A stretch of DNA of 5,016 nucleotides from SVTX01 sp045577415 (GTDB lineage: Bacteria; Bacillota; Clostridia; Oscillospirales; CAG-272). Location: NCBI GenBank assembly GCA_045577415.1, contig JAZNII010000071.1:1-5016 (forward strand), given 5' to 3'. Shown here in pieces: positions 1-4,994 of this stretch. How positions within the stretch are numbered: position 1 is the first letter of the stretch; every line of letters starts with the position of its first letter. The position numbers and the translations under genes were made by a program. The notes under the pieces were generated by a model, which was not told the DNA's origin, searched no databases, and was given only the letters and a program-made list of their open reading frames with translations.

Positions 1-1
1 C

Positions 2-853
2 GCCGAGCGTCTTGGCAAATACTTTGTGTACGATGCAGAAAAGCACGAGTACAAGAGAAGCGACAAGGAAATGCCCTCGGTTGTGAAGAAGGAGAAAATC
101 CGAGAGCATCTGTACCTGCATGGCTTCGATATCGACGGCATCCATTACGTTCGTTATAAGCGTAGCGCAGGCAGTAGCCGTGACGGTCGCTGTTTGTTTA
201 TCGCCGAACCGCTCTATGCAGATATGATGGAATGGAGTTCTTGCGGTCTTTCTGCGGATACTGTTTCGGATCAGGCATCGTGGCAGGCGTATATTGCGCT
301 TACGCTCAGTAGTATCGAGAGCACAATCAGGCTTCCGAAAAAGGCGATCCTTATCATTCCCGATAAGGTGAGCAAATTCAAGACCACCGCTGTGTGCGTT
401 AAGGAAGATAAAGCTCTCGGACTCACGGCAGCCGAGGAAGAAACCGAGATTGAGAATGTGATATGGGATGGCGAAGCCCTCCTTGATGTGAGTGAATTTG
501 AGAGAGCCGGATACAAGGAAAAAGGCATGATGCTCCTTCGTAACCGCTTCTTCAAGACTTGTGCGTTTAACACAAATCTGCAAAAGTGTTTCAAGGATAA
601 AGGCATCACCACCGTCGGACAGCTCGCAGGCTACACCACCGCGCGAAAGGTCGAGGACATCAAGCTCGTCATTACCGAAAGCAGTCTCAAGTACACAAGT
701 TTATGCCGAAAGGTCAATCTCTCAAGTTGTCCCTTGAAGCATGGCTTGATGCCGTATACGGCGGCAAGACCACATCCGAGTTCGGCGTGGTTAAAACAGA
801 TAAGCCTCCGTCCAATATGGAAGGTCGCTTGGCGTACACCAACTATCAGCTGA
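2..853 (+). CDS. N-terminal part of a two-barrel RNA polymerase-like (RdRP/YonO-like) protein, 5'-partial and frameshifted
   Basis: This is the upstream half of a large polymerase-like gene. The frame is open from base 2, so the GTG at 26 is probably internal and the true start lies before the window. Visible segments are HYVRYKRSAGSSR (about 139-180), IWDGEALLD (about 461-487), GMMLLRNRFFK (about 524-556) and an IKLVITESSLKYT stretch ending at 697. From family knowledge, similar blocks (an RSxGSxR element, a WDG-type element, a KLxxTxxSLKY element) occur in the first barrel region of cellular RdRP-like and phage YonO-like polymerases; I infer membership from these. After 697 the frame reads unrelated sequence to a stop at 851-853, while the sensible continuation appears one frame back (see 703-2562). 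Only 2 to about 697 is genuine homologous coding sequence. The DNA or RNA template used and the biological role are unknown. Confidence 0.7.
   Translation, partial: AERLGKYFVYDAEKHEYKRSDKEMPSVVKKEKIREHLYLHGFDIDGIHYVRYKRSAGSSRDGRCLFIAEPLYADMMEWSSCGLSADTVSDQASWQAYIALTLSSIESTIRLPKKAILIIPDKVSKFKTTAVCVKEDKALGLTAAEEETEIENVIWDGEALLDVSEFERAGYKEKGMMLLRNRFFKTCAFNTNLQKCFKDKGITTVGQLAGYTTARKVEDIKLVITESSLKYTSLCRKVNLSSCPLKHGLMPYTAARPHPSSAWLKQISLRPIWKVAWRTPTIS
692..703 (+). other. Frameshift site within the polymerase-like gene
   Basis: The upstream frame reads ..SSLKYT to base 697 and the downstream frame resumes as KFMPKGQSL from 697. The two join as SSLKYT-KFMPKG if one base, most simply an A, is restored in the ACAAG at 695-699. 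No X-XXY-YYZ slippery heptamer is present, so programmed -1 frameshifting is not supported. Either this copy is a pseudogene or the base was lost in sequencing or assembly. Confidence 0.75.
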
Positions 854-2562
854 TGAACACCCTTGCCATCACGCCGTCGGGAATGAAGCAGTTGCTCGAT
901 GCCTCGTTCTATCACCTTTACAAGATCTACAGCAGCGCAATGCACCTTCGCTATCAGATCAATTACCTGTCGGAAACAGAACCCGATGACCTTGCGGTTA
1001 TGACGGCAGATAACTATCGGCGCAAGGTAGTGATGGAGATGCTGTTCAGAACTCCCGATTTTGAACACACGGAATTTTATAAGGATCTGAAAACCGATGT
1101 GTGTTATTATTTCAAGCGCAGGCTGAAGAAAGGTCGTGTGCTTGTAAACGGTAACAACCAAACCATCTTCGGAAACCCTTATGAATTCTTGTATGCGGTA
1201 ACGAATAAGACCTACGAGCCGACAGAGCCGATGCTCCTCGGTGACGGAGAGGTCTATACCAAACGCTTTGAGGACGGTGAGAAGTTGACTTGTGCGAGGA
1301 ATCCGCACATCACACTCGGCAATATCCTCATCGGAGTCAACCGCAGAAAAGAAGAAATAGACACCTATTTCAATCTCACAAGGGATATCGTTTGCGCCAA
1401 CGCAATCAACAGCAATCTACAGCAAAGGCTCAATGGATGCGACTATGATTCGGACTCCATGCTCGTCACGAATGATCAGTTCCTCTACCTTTCGGCAAAG
1501 ACCTGTTATGAAAATATGGGTGTTCCCGTATGCTGTGTTGCTCCCGTTGGCAAAGCGGAGTATTCTTCTTCTGCCGTGGATCTCGCAAGGCTTGACCTTG
1601 CCATTGCGGAAAACAAGATCGGAGATATCGTTAACCTCTCGCAGTTCCTCAATAGCCTGCTTTGGCACAATGTTAGTAACGGCGCAAGCATCAACGATAT
1701 CCTCCCGATATACAATGAGATCTGCATCTTGGCTGTGCTGTCGGGCATGGAGATCGATAAGGCAAAGAGAATGTATGCTGTTAAGACAGGCAAGGTGCTT
1801 CACCGCTTGGAAAAGCGCAAGCAAGAGTTCAAGAAAGCAAACGGCGGCAAGCTCCCGAACTTCTACTACTTCATTACAGGACAAGAAGAAAAGATCGAGA
1901 AAAATAATACCGCAACGCTGAACTGTCCGATGTCGATCATCTACGATTTCGTTACGAAATACGAGCCGTACAGATTGCCGAAAAGAAAGGTGAAGCTCTC
2001 AGATCTCTTCACTCTTGATGAAAGCGACAGCGACAGCAACGACTACCACCGCAAGAAAAATATCATCGTCGCCGTGCAAAAAGCCGAGGATGATATCCGC
2101 TACCTTCGCATCAGGGAAAGCAAAGCGCAGGGCGATGCGAAAGTCATTCTCCGCGCCGAGATGCAAGCGATACTCGATGAATGCTTGAAGGTCGTCGCAC
2201 GTAACGTATCGGGTGACCACGTGCTTGGATTGCTTCTGCGAGAGCTTGATTCGGGAGAGAAAAAAGAGATATCGCAAATCAAGAGCTTCCTGTTCGCCTG
2301 CCTTCTGTTCGAAAAGAACGGACGATTGCTGTCAAAGGTGAAAACGCCCGAAGATTATCACTACACAGAGCTGAAGCTCGCAACCGAGGAAAACGTTGAG
2401 CGTGGAGATATGCTTGAAGTCATCTACGGATATGATCACGTGATTACGGTTGACGGCGATACCGTCTTGGGCGGCAACGGAAAAATTGAAATTGTCGATG
2501 GCAAAGTCATTCATTACGATGCTAACGGCAAAAGAGTTCCCATACCAATATTGGATTATTAA
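703..2562 (+). CDS. Catalytic C-terminal part of a two-barrel RNA polymerase-like (RdRP/YonO-like) protein
   Basis: This 619-codon frame carries the probable catalytic barrel. Around residues 196-210 is LTCARNPHITLGN, comparable to the RNP-type block of cellular RdRPs and the NRAPTLHR block of RNA polymerase beta'. About 45 residues later is NGCDYDSDSM, with Asp at residues 247, 249 and 251 (bases 1441-1455). This lines up with NADFDGD of beta' and DxDGD of RdRPs, the aspartates that bind catalytic Mg2+. NKIGDIVNLSQ (residues 304-314) resembles the conserved LGxI block that follows the triad in RdRPs. A Ser/Asp-rich linker lies near 2020-2044. The ATG at 703 has no Shine-Dalgarno sequence and is not next to the upstream stop, so this is best read as the frameshifted continuation of the gene at 2-697. 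Predicted function: nucleic-acid-templated RNA synthesis, probably non-functional here. Superfamily assignment is fairly secure; the subfamily is not. Confidence 0.75.
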   Translation: MPKGQSLKLSLEAWLDAVYGGKTTSEFGVVKTDKPPSNMEGRLAYTNYQLMNTLAITPSGMKQLLDASFYHLYKIYSSAMHLRYQINYLSETEPDDLAVMTADNYRRKVVMEMLFRTPDFEHTEFYKDLKTDVCYYFKRRLKKGRVLVNGNNQTIFGNPYEFLYAVTNKTYEPTEPMLLGDGEVYTKRFEDGEKLTCARNPHITLGNILIGVNRRKEEIDTYFNLTRDIVCANAINSNLQQRLNGCDYDSDSMLVTNDQFLYLSAKTCYENMGVPVCCVAPVGKAEYSSSAVDLARLDLAIAENKIGDIVNLSQFLNSLLWHNVSNGASINDILPIYNEICILAVLSGMEIDKAKRMYAVKTGKVLHRLEKRKQEFKKANGGKLPNFYYFITGQEEKIEKNNTATLNCPMSIIYDFVTKYEPYRLPKRKVKLSDLFTLDESDSDSNDYHRKKNIIVAVQKAEDDIRYLRIRESKAQGDAKVILRAEMQAILDECLKVVARNVSGDHVLGLLLRELDSGEKKEISQIKSFLFACLLFEKNGRLLSKVKTPEDYHYTELKLATEENVERGDMLEVIYGYDHVITVDGDTVLGGNGKIEIVDGKVIHYDANGKRVPIPILDY

Positions 2563-2578
2563 ATCCTCAAACACACAT

Positions 2579-2612
2579 GAGTGTCGAGAAAAAATCTCGG
2601 CACTCTTTTTTT
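2579..2612 (+). terminator. Rho-independent terminator after the polymerase-like gene
   Basis: GAGTGTCGAGA (2579-2589) pairs over 11 bp, with one G-U wobble, with TCTCGGCACTC (2595-2605) around an AAAAA loop. Seven T follow at 2606-2612. It sits 17 bp after the stop at 2560-2562 and ends the polymerase transcript. Confidence 0.93.
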
Positions 2613-2628
2613 ATTGCAAAAAAATTAT

Positions 2629-2633
2629 GGAGG
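2629..2633 (+). promoter_or_regulatory. Shine-Dalgarno that fixes a TTG start
   Basis: GGAGG lies 7 bases before the TTG at 2641. It decides the start of the winged-helix gene, because the alternative in-frame GTG at 2581 lies inside the terminator stem. Confidence 0.85.
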
Positions 2634-2640
2634 TATTTTA

Positions 2641-3090
2641 TTGAAATACAATTACAGTTATGACAACAAAAGAGATGTACCCGGCGATTTCTTTCCGATG
2701 CCGAAAGCTGTGTTCCGTCTCGGACTTGACTACGGCGAGATCGCTCTCCTTGCATTCCTCATGTACTGCGAGGACAGGAAAACCTTCACGTGTCATCCGA
2801 GCTATGCGACCATCGGGAGCGCACTGGGTATGAGTAACAACACAGTAAAAAAATATGTAGATAGCCTTGAACGCAAGGGCTTCATCTACACCGAGCCGAC
2901 GATGGTTCGTACTCGTGACGGTCGCGCTCACAACGGCAGCCTGCAATATACCTTGCAACCGATCAAGCCTATCGAAGAAGCGTACTTCGAAAAGCAGCTC
3001 CGTGAAGCTGAAGCGCGTATGCGTTACCAAAACGCTATGAAAAAAATTGAGAAGAAAGGAGGAAAACTTGATGAAGCAGTCAATGTATAA
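2641..3090 (+). CDS. Winged helix-turn-helix DNA-binding protein (HTH_36 / replication-initiator N-domain-like)
   Basis: This is a 149-residue protein starting at TTG. Residues about 19-82 form a typical helix-turn-helix module: PMPKAVFRLGLDYGEIALLAF is followed by YATIGSALGMSNNTVKKYVDSL (helices about 55-76) and KGFI leading into a basic wing. This matches the HTH_36-type winged helix seen in replication initiator-like and regulatory proteins of plasmids and integrative elements. The C-terminal 45 residues are charged and helical, with no recognised catalytic domain, so it is likelier to be a transcription or replication regulator than a full initiator. It is the first gene of a three-gene cluster and overlaps the next gene by 20 bases. 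Only 28 bp separate it from the preceding terminator, leaving no room for a standard promoter there. The DNA-binding assignment is secure; the target is unknown. Confidence 0.85.
   Translation: MKYNYSYDNKRDVPGDFFPMPKAVFRLGLDYGEIALLAFLMYCEDRKTFTCHPSYATIGSALGMSNNTVKKYVDSLERKGFIYTEPTMVRTRDGRAHNGSLQYTLQPIKPIEEAYFEKQLREAEARMRYQNAMKKIEKKGGKLDEAVNV
3057..3062 (+). promoter_or_regulatory. Shine-Dalgarno for the Xis-like gene
   Basis: A perfect AGGAGG lies 8 bases before the ATG at 3071, inside the 3' end of the previous gene. It favours 3071 over the in-frame TTG at 3047 and the ATG at 3083. Confidence 0.85.
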
Positions 3091-3292
3091 GAACCGAGAT
3101 GAGATGCCTATGTTCCTCACTGTGATGGACGTTGCAAATCTCCTTGGCATCTCCCGTGCAAGTGCCTATGAGCTTGTGCGTGAGGATAACTTCCCGAAGC
3201 TGAAAATCGTTCAGGGGCGTACGATTATTCCTCGTGACAGGCTTCTCGAATGGCTCGATGAGCAGACGAGATACGATGAGCTTCCGAGGTGA
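3071..3292 (+). CDS. Excisionase-like helix-turn-helix protein (MerR/HTH_17 type)
   Basis: This is a 73-residue protein. Residues about 15-62 make a compact MerR-like winged helix: FLTVMDVANLLGISRASAYELV contains the HTH, FPKLKI follows, and GRTIIPRDRLLEWL forms the wing and last helix. This is the standard HTH_17 layout of small excisionase (Xis)-like proteins and DNA-binding accessory factors of integrative elements. In such elements these proteins bend DNA near attachment sites to direct integrase toward excision, or act as regulators. No integrase is present in this window to confirm the excision role. It overlaps the preceding gene by 20 bases, and its stop (3290-3292) sits just before the next gene, so translation is probably coupled. 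HTH fold very likely; excisionase function inferred. Confidence 0.88.
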   Translation: MKQSMYKNRDEMPMFLTVMDVANLLGISRASAYELVREDNFPKLKIVQGRTIIPRDRLLEWLDEQTRYDELPR

Positions 3293-3297
3293 GTGCT

Positions 3298-3636
3298 ATG
3301 GTGAAATTAGATTATCAGCAGGCGCGTAAAGTTCACAAGCTCATACGAGAAGAGTGTTGTAATTGCGTAGACGGCAACTGTGTTCTGCTCGACGATGTAT
3401 GCGTGCAGCTGATCAGTCAGCATCACATCTACTGCAATTATTTTCTCCGCGCGGTGCTTCCGCTTGACAAAAATCTTCATGCGGAACTATGCTCAAAGGA
3501 TGCAAAGCGGTGCGAGGTGTGCGGAAAATATTTCGCACCGAGAAGCAACCGACAGAAATACTGTGACGGATGCTCTCCTATAAAACGCAATGAATATTTG
3601 CGAAATTATATGAGAGATAAACGGCTCGAGTGTTAA
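3298..3636 (+). CDS. Cysteine-rich VLP domain protein
   Basis: This is a 112-residue protein with many cysteines. The N-terminal half has ECCNC (residues 19-23), C28, C35 and C46, then the AVLPLD block (52-57) that gives the Cys_rich_VLP family its name. The C-terminal half has CEVCGKYF (72-79) and CDGC (89-92), a C-x2-C / C-x2-C set that probably binds zinc, followed by a basic tail. Family members are common in clostridial conjugative and mobilizable elements, but I know of no established biochemical function; nucleic-acid binding is an inference from the zinc-ribbon-like tail. The ATG at 3298 is preferred because GAGGTGA (3286-3292) sits 5 bases upstream. A GTG at 3289 overlapping the previous stop would add three residues. 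It is the last gene of the three-gene cluster. Confidence 0.88.
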   Translation: MVKLDYQQARKVHKLIREECCNCVDGNCVLLDDVCVQLISQHHIYCNYFLRAVLPLDKNLHAELCSKDAKRCEVCGKYFAPRSNRQKYCDGCSPIKRNEYLRNYMRDKRLEC

Positions 3637-3692
3637 CATTTAGAGGTCAAAAAGTCAAGGAAAATCAAGGGCTTTCAGAGCCTCATCAAGCA

Positions 3693-3717
3693 GGGGTAGG
3701 CATATACGGTCTGCCCC
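3693..3717 (+). repeat. Inverted repeat / hairpin
   Basis: GGGGTAGG (3693-3700) pairs with TCTGCCCC (3710-3717) over 8 bp, including two G-U wobbles, around a 9-base loop. The downstream TTATTCTAT is a poor T-run, so it is at best a weak terminator. Its 3' arm shares GTCTGCCC with the hairpin at 3991-4031. Confidence 0.6.
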
Positions 3718-3736
3718 TTATTCTATCGCAAAACAG

Positions 3737-3766
3737 CACGGTGAGCGCAACAATAAGTGAACCGTG
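3737..3766 (+). repeat. Short inverted repeat CACGGT...ACCGTG
   Basis: A perfect 6-bp inverted repeat has arms at 3737-3742 and 3761-3766, separated by 18 bases. It lies just upstream of the terminator. It may be a protein-binding site or chance. Confidence 0.35.
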
Positions 3767-3780
3767 TACCATGCGCTATG

Positions 3781-3807
3781 GAGGGCTTTTCAGCCCTCTT
3801 ATTTTTT
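3781..3807 (+). terminator. Rho-independent terminator of the three-gene operon
   Basis: GAGGGCT (3781-3787) pairs perfectly with AGCCCTC (3792-3798) around a TTTC loop, followed by TTATTTTTT (3799-3807). It lies 144 bp after the stop of the Cys-rich VLP gene, giving that operon a long, hairpin-containing 3' untranslated region. Confidence 0.88.
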
Positions 3808-3818
3808 AGCAGGATAAA

Positions 3819-3837
3819 GCCGTGTCTAATCCACGGC
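3819..3837 (+). repeat. Inverted repeat GCCGTG-7-CACGGC
   Basis: A perfect 6-bp GC-rich stem (3819-3824 with 3832-3837) has a TCTAATC loop. It begins the repeat-rich zone before the mobilization genes and could be one arm set of oriT. Confidence 0.5.
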
Positions 3838-3913
3838 GCATCACATCGCACGGCAACGCCGAGCGAATGGCAAAAAGCGAGGTGTTTCAAGGACTTTTCG
3901 AGAAATTCGCATA

Positions 3914-3950
3914 GGCGCGTTCACGCAGGCAAAGGTTGTCTGTTCGCGCC
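3914..3950 (+). repeat. Compound two-tier hairpin
   Basis: The outer stem GGCGCG (3914-3919) pairs with CGCGCC (3945-3950). The inner stem CAGGCA (3926-3931) pairs with TGTCTG (3937-3942), with one G-U, around loop AAGGT. An asymmetric internal loop separates the stems (TTCACG against TT). Further out, AAATT (3903-3907) can pair with AATTT (3951-3955). Confidence 0.6.
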
Positions 3951-3971
3951 AATTTGCTAAAATCGCAGTCT

Positions 3972-4000
3972 TTGACACCTCAAAACACAAGGCGTGTCAA
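3972..4000 (+). promoter_or_regulatory. Perfect 7-bp inverted repeat containing a TTGACA box; possible promoter/operator of the mobilization operon
   Basis: TTGACAC (3972-3978) and GTGTCAA (3994-4000) are exact inverted repeats 15 bases apart. TTGACA (3972-3977) equals the sigma-A -35 consensus. At 17-bp spacing the -10 would be TGTCAA (3995-4000), which matches only 3 of 6 positions, so promoter activity is uncertain. The dyad is a plausible site for the downstream RHH protein, since RHH/CopG proteins often bind inverted repeats and autoregulate. Confidence 0.4.
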
Positions 4001-4031
4001 GGGAATATGCATTGTCTGCCCTTGGCGCGTC
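3991..4031 (+). repeat. Long 13-bp hairpin upstream of the mobilization genes
   Basis: Bases 3991-4003 pair without gaps with 4019-4031. There are 13 pairs, three of them G-U/G-T wobbles, with the CAAGGG/CCCTTG core perfect. The loop (4004-4018) is 15 bases and contains the palindrome ATGCAT. It ends 35 bases before the ATG of the RHH gene. It may be the oriT hairpin recognised by the relaxase or an mRNA leader structure. Confidence 0.6.
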
Positions 4032-4034
4032 AAG
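3991..4034 (+). repeat. Direct repeat pair GGCG(T/C)GTCAAG
   Basis: The 11-mers at 3991-4001 and 4024-4034 differ at one base and lie 33 bp apart, about three helical turns. They could therefore be bound on the same DNA face. A shorter copy, GGCGCGT, starts at 3914. These are candidate iterons for the RHH protein or relaxase at oriT. Confidence 0.55.
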
Positions 4035-4066
4035 CACAATAATAATCGCAGAAAGGAAATACCACT

Positions 4067-4468
4067 ATGAAACAAAATAACGAAAAAACCTCAAAAGGCG
4101 TAGCGTTAACCGAAGCTCAATGGGAGCGTTGCGACCGCCTTGCAAACGAACTTGGATGTCGTTCTCGTAACGCTTTTATCCGAGATGCCATCGACTTTTA
4201 TTGCTCGTGGCTCGAAAAGGATCAAAGCGAACGCTTCCTAACTCCCGCGCTTGAGTCTGTCATCAGCGCAAAAATCCGTGACAGCGAGGAACGAATCAAC
4301 AGAAATCTTTTCAAGATTGCCGTTGACCTTTCCATCCTTGCCAAGATCGTTCTTGACGAGAACGGCGGCGGTTATGATGAAGATTATCTCGCCGAGATGC
4401 GCCGAGATTCTATCCGTGAGGTGTCCGAAACCAACGGCGCAATTCGTATGGAACAACGCTTCAAGTAA
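4067..4468 (+). CDS. Ribbon-helix-helix (CopG/MobC-like) mobilization accessory protein
   Basis: This is a 133-residue protein. Residues about 9-46 fit a ribbon-helix-helix fold: a short strand (SKGVALTE), a first helix (WERCDRLANELG), a turn, and a second helix beginning RSRNAFIRDAI. The remaining two thirds are charged and helical, including a hydrophobic stretch (NLFKIAVDLSILAKIVL) suited to oligomerisation or relaxase contact. RHH proteins encoded just upstream of a relaxase usually bind oriT, assist nicking and repress their own promoter; that role is inferred here from position. AAAGGA (4052-4057) lies 9 bases before the ATG. The stop at 4466-4468 is 10 bases before the relaxase start, so the two genes form one operon. 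Confidence 0.85.
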   Translation: MKQNNEKTSKGVALTEAQWERCDRLANELGCRSRNAFIRDAIDFYCSWLEKDQSERFLTPALESVISAKIRDSEERINRNLFKIAVDLSILAKIVLDENGGGYDEDYLAEMRRDSIREVSETNGAIRMEQRFK

Positions 4469-4478
4469 GGAGAACTGA

Positions 4479-4994
4479 ATGGCAAAATTAATTCTCAAAG
4501 CTCCTTATTATAAGCCCGGACACCGAACCGAGTCAGGCAAGTCGCGCGGTGGATACGCCGAGTATATTGCAACGCGCGAGGGCGTTGAAATTCTCCGTGG
4601 CGGTATGCTCGGATATATCGGTGAGCGACAAGGCTCAAACGGTTTGTTCTCCGACGAGGGTGAGAAAATAAATCTCTCCGCTATTAGCCGTGAGATCGAC
4701 GAGCATCCCGCAAACGTATGGGCTATTATTATTTCTCTCAAGCGTGAAGATGCCGAAAGGCTCGGATATAATTCTGCGGAGCAATGGATGAATCTCCTTC
4801 GCTCTCACAGAAATGATATCGCAAAAGAGATGCATATCCTTCCGAGCAATCTCCGTTGGTATGCCGCCTACCATAACAAAGAAAAGAATCCCCATGTTCA
4901 CATTATGGTATGGTCGAAAGAACCGCGCGAGCCGTTCCTCTCACGAGAAGGAATCCACAATCTCAAGCAGAAGTCGGAGGCCAAGCGGTCTTAG
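4479..4994 (+). CDS. mobP3: MobP3-family relaxase, N-terminal fragment cut by adapter sequence
   Basis: This is the start of a DNA relaxase that would nick oriT and stay covalently attached to the transferred strand. MAKLILKAPYYKPG and SRGGYAEYIATREGVE (residues 22-37) form motif I; Tyr26 or Tyr29 is the likely nucleophile. NVWAIIISLKREDAERLGY (around 80-98) is a second conserved block. WYAAYHNKEKNPHVHIMVW holds His132, His139 and His141, the metal-binding histidine triad of MOBP relaxases. The start is supported by AAGGAG (4467-4472) 6 bases upstream. The stop at 4992-4994 is artificial: from 4971 the sequence is library adapter, so residues 165-171 and the stop are not genomic. Genuine coding ends at 4970, after Gln164. 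Family members are several hundred residues long, so most of the C-terminal part is missing. Confidence 0.92.
   Translation: MAKLILKAPYYKPGHRTESGKSRGGYAEYIATREGVEILRGGMLGYIGERQGSNGLFSDEGEKINLSAISREIDEHPANVWAIIISLKREDAERLGYNSAEQWMNLLRSHRNDIAKEMHILPSNLRWYAAYHNKEKNPHVHIMVWSKEPREPFLSREGIHNLKQKSEAKRS

Larger units (their letters stand above)
3637..4066. other. 430-bp gene-free, repeat-rich region; candidate oriT / structured leader
   Basis: I see no convincing coding sequence here; an open frame at 3757-3960 lacks a Shine-Dalgarno sequence and runs through the terminator and hairpins. The first part (3637-3807) is the 3' end of the upstream operon and ends in a terminator. The second part (about 3810-4046) holds successive hairpins and direct repeats directly before the RHH and relaxase genes. 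That is the usual place for an origin of transfer in MOBP elements. The oriT call is positional and structural; I cannot identify the nick site. Confidence 0.5.

Noticed and set aside
692..703. Programmed -1 ribosomal frameshift
   Set aside because: There is no slippery heptamer of the X-XXY-YYZ type at the junction and no obvious stimulatory hairpin immediately after it.
631..1308. 225-codon minus-strand open frame
   Set aside because: It is antisense to the polymerase frame, which carries conserved blocks. The minus-strand protein shows no family features.
1433..1921. 162-codon + strand open frame inside the polymerase-like gene
   Set aside because: It overlaps the well-supported catalytic frame, is rich in Ser/Arg typical of a shifted frame, and has no Shine-Dalgarno sequence or recognisable motif.
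2638..3150. 170-codon minus-strand open frame
   Set aside because: It is antisense to the winged-helix gene, which has a clear HTH and Shine-Dalgarno sequence.
3737..3777. Pseudoknot formed by CACGGT/ACCGTG and AGCGC/GCGCT
   Set aside because: The second helix is only 5 bp and such short matches are common by chance. I kept only the first inverted repeat, at low confidence.
3757..3960. 67-codon open frame in the intergenic region
   Set aside because: It has no ribosome binding site, and its frame runs through the terminator at 3781-3807 and two hairpins.
3637..4066. CRISPR array
   Set aside because: The repeats are few, imperfect and irregularly spaced, with no regular repeat-spacer unit and no cas genes nearby.
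4971..4994. Natural early stop giving a 171-residue truncated relaxase
   Set aside because: The last seven codons and the stop are adapter-derived, so the truncation is an assembly artefact.
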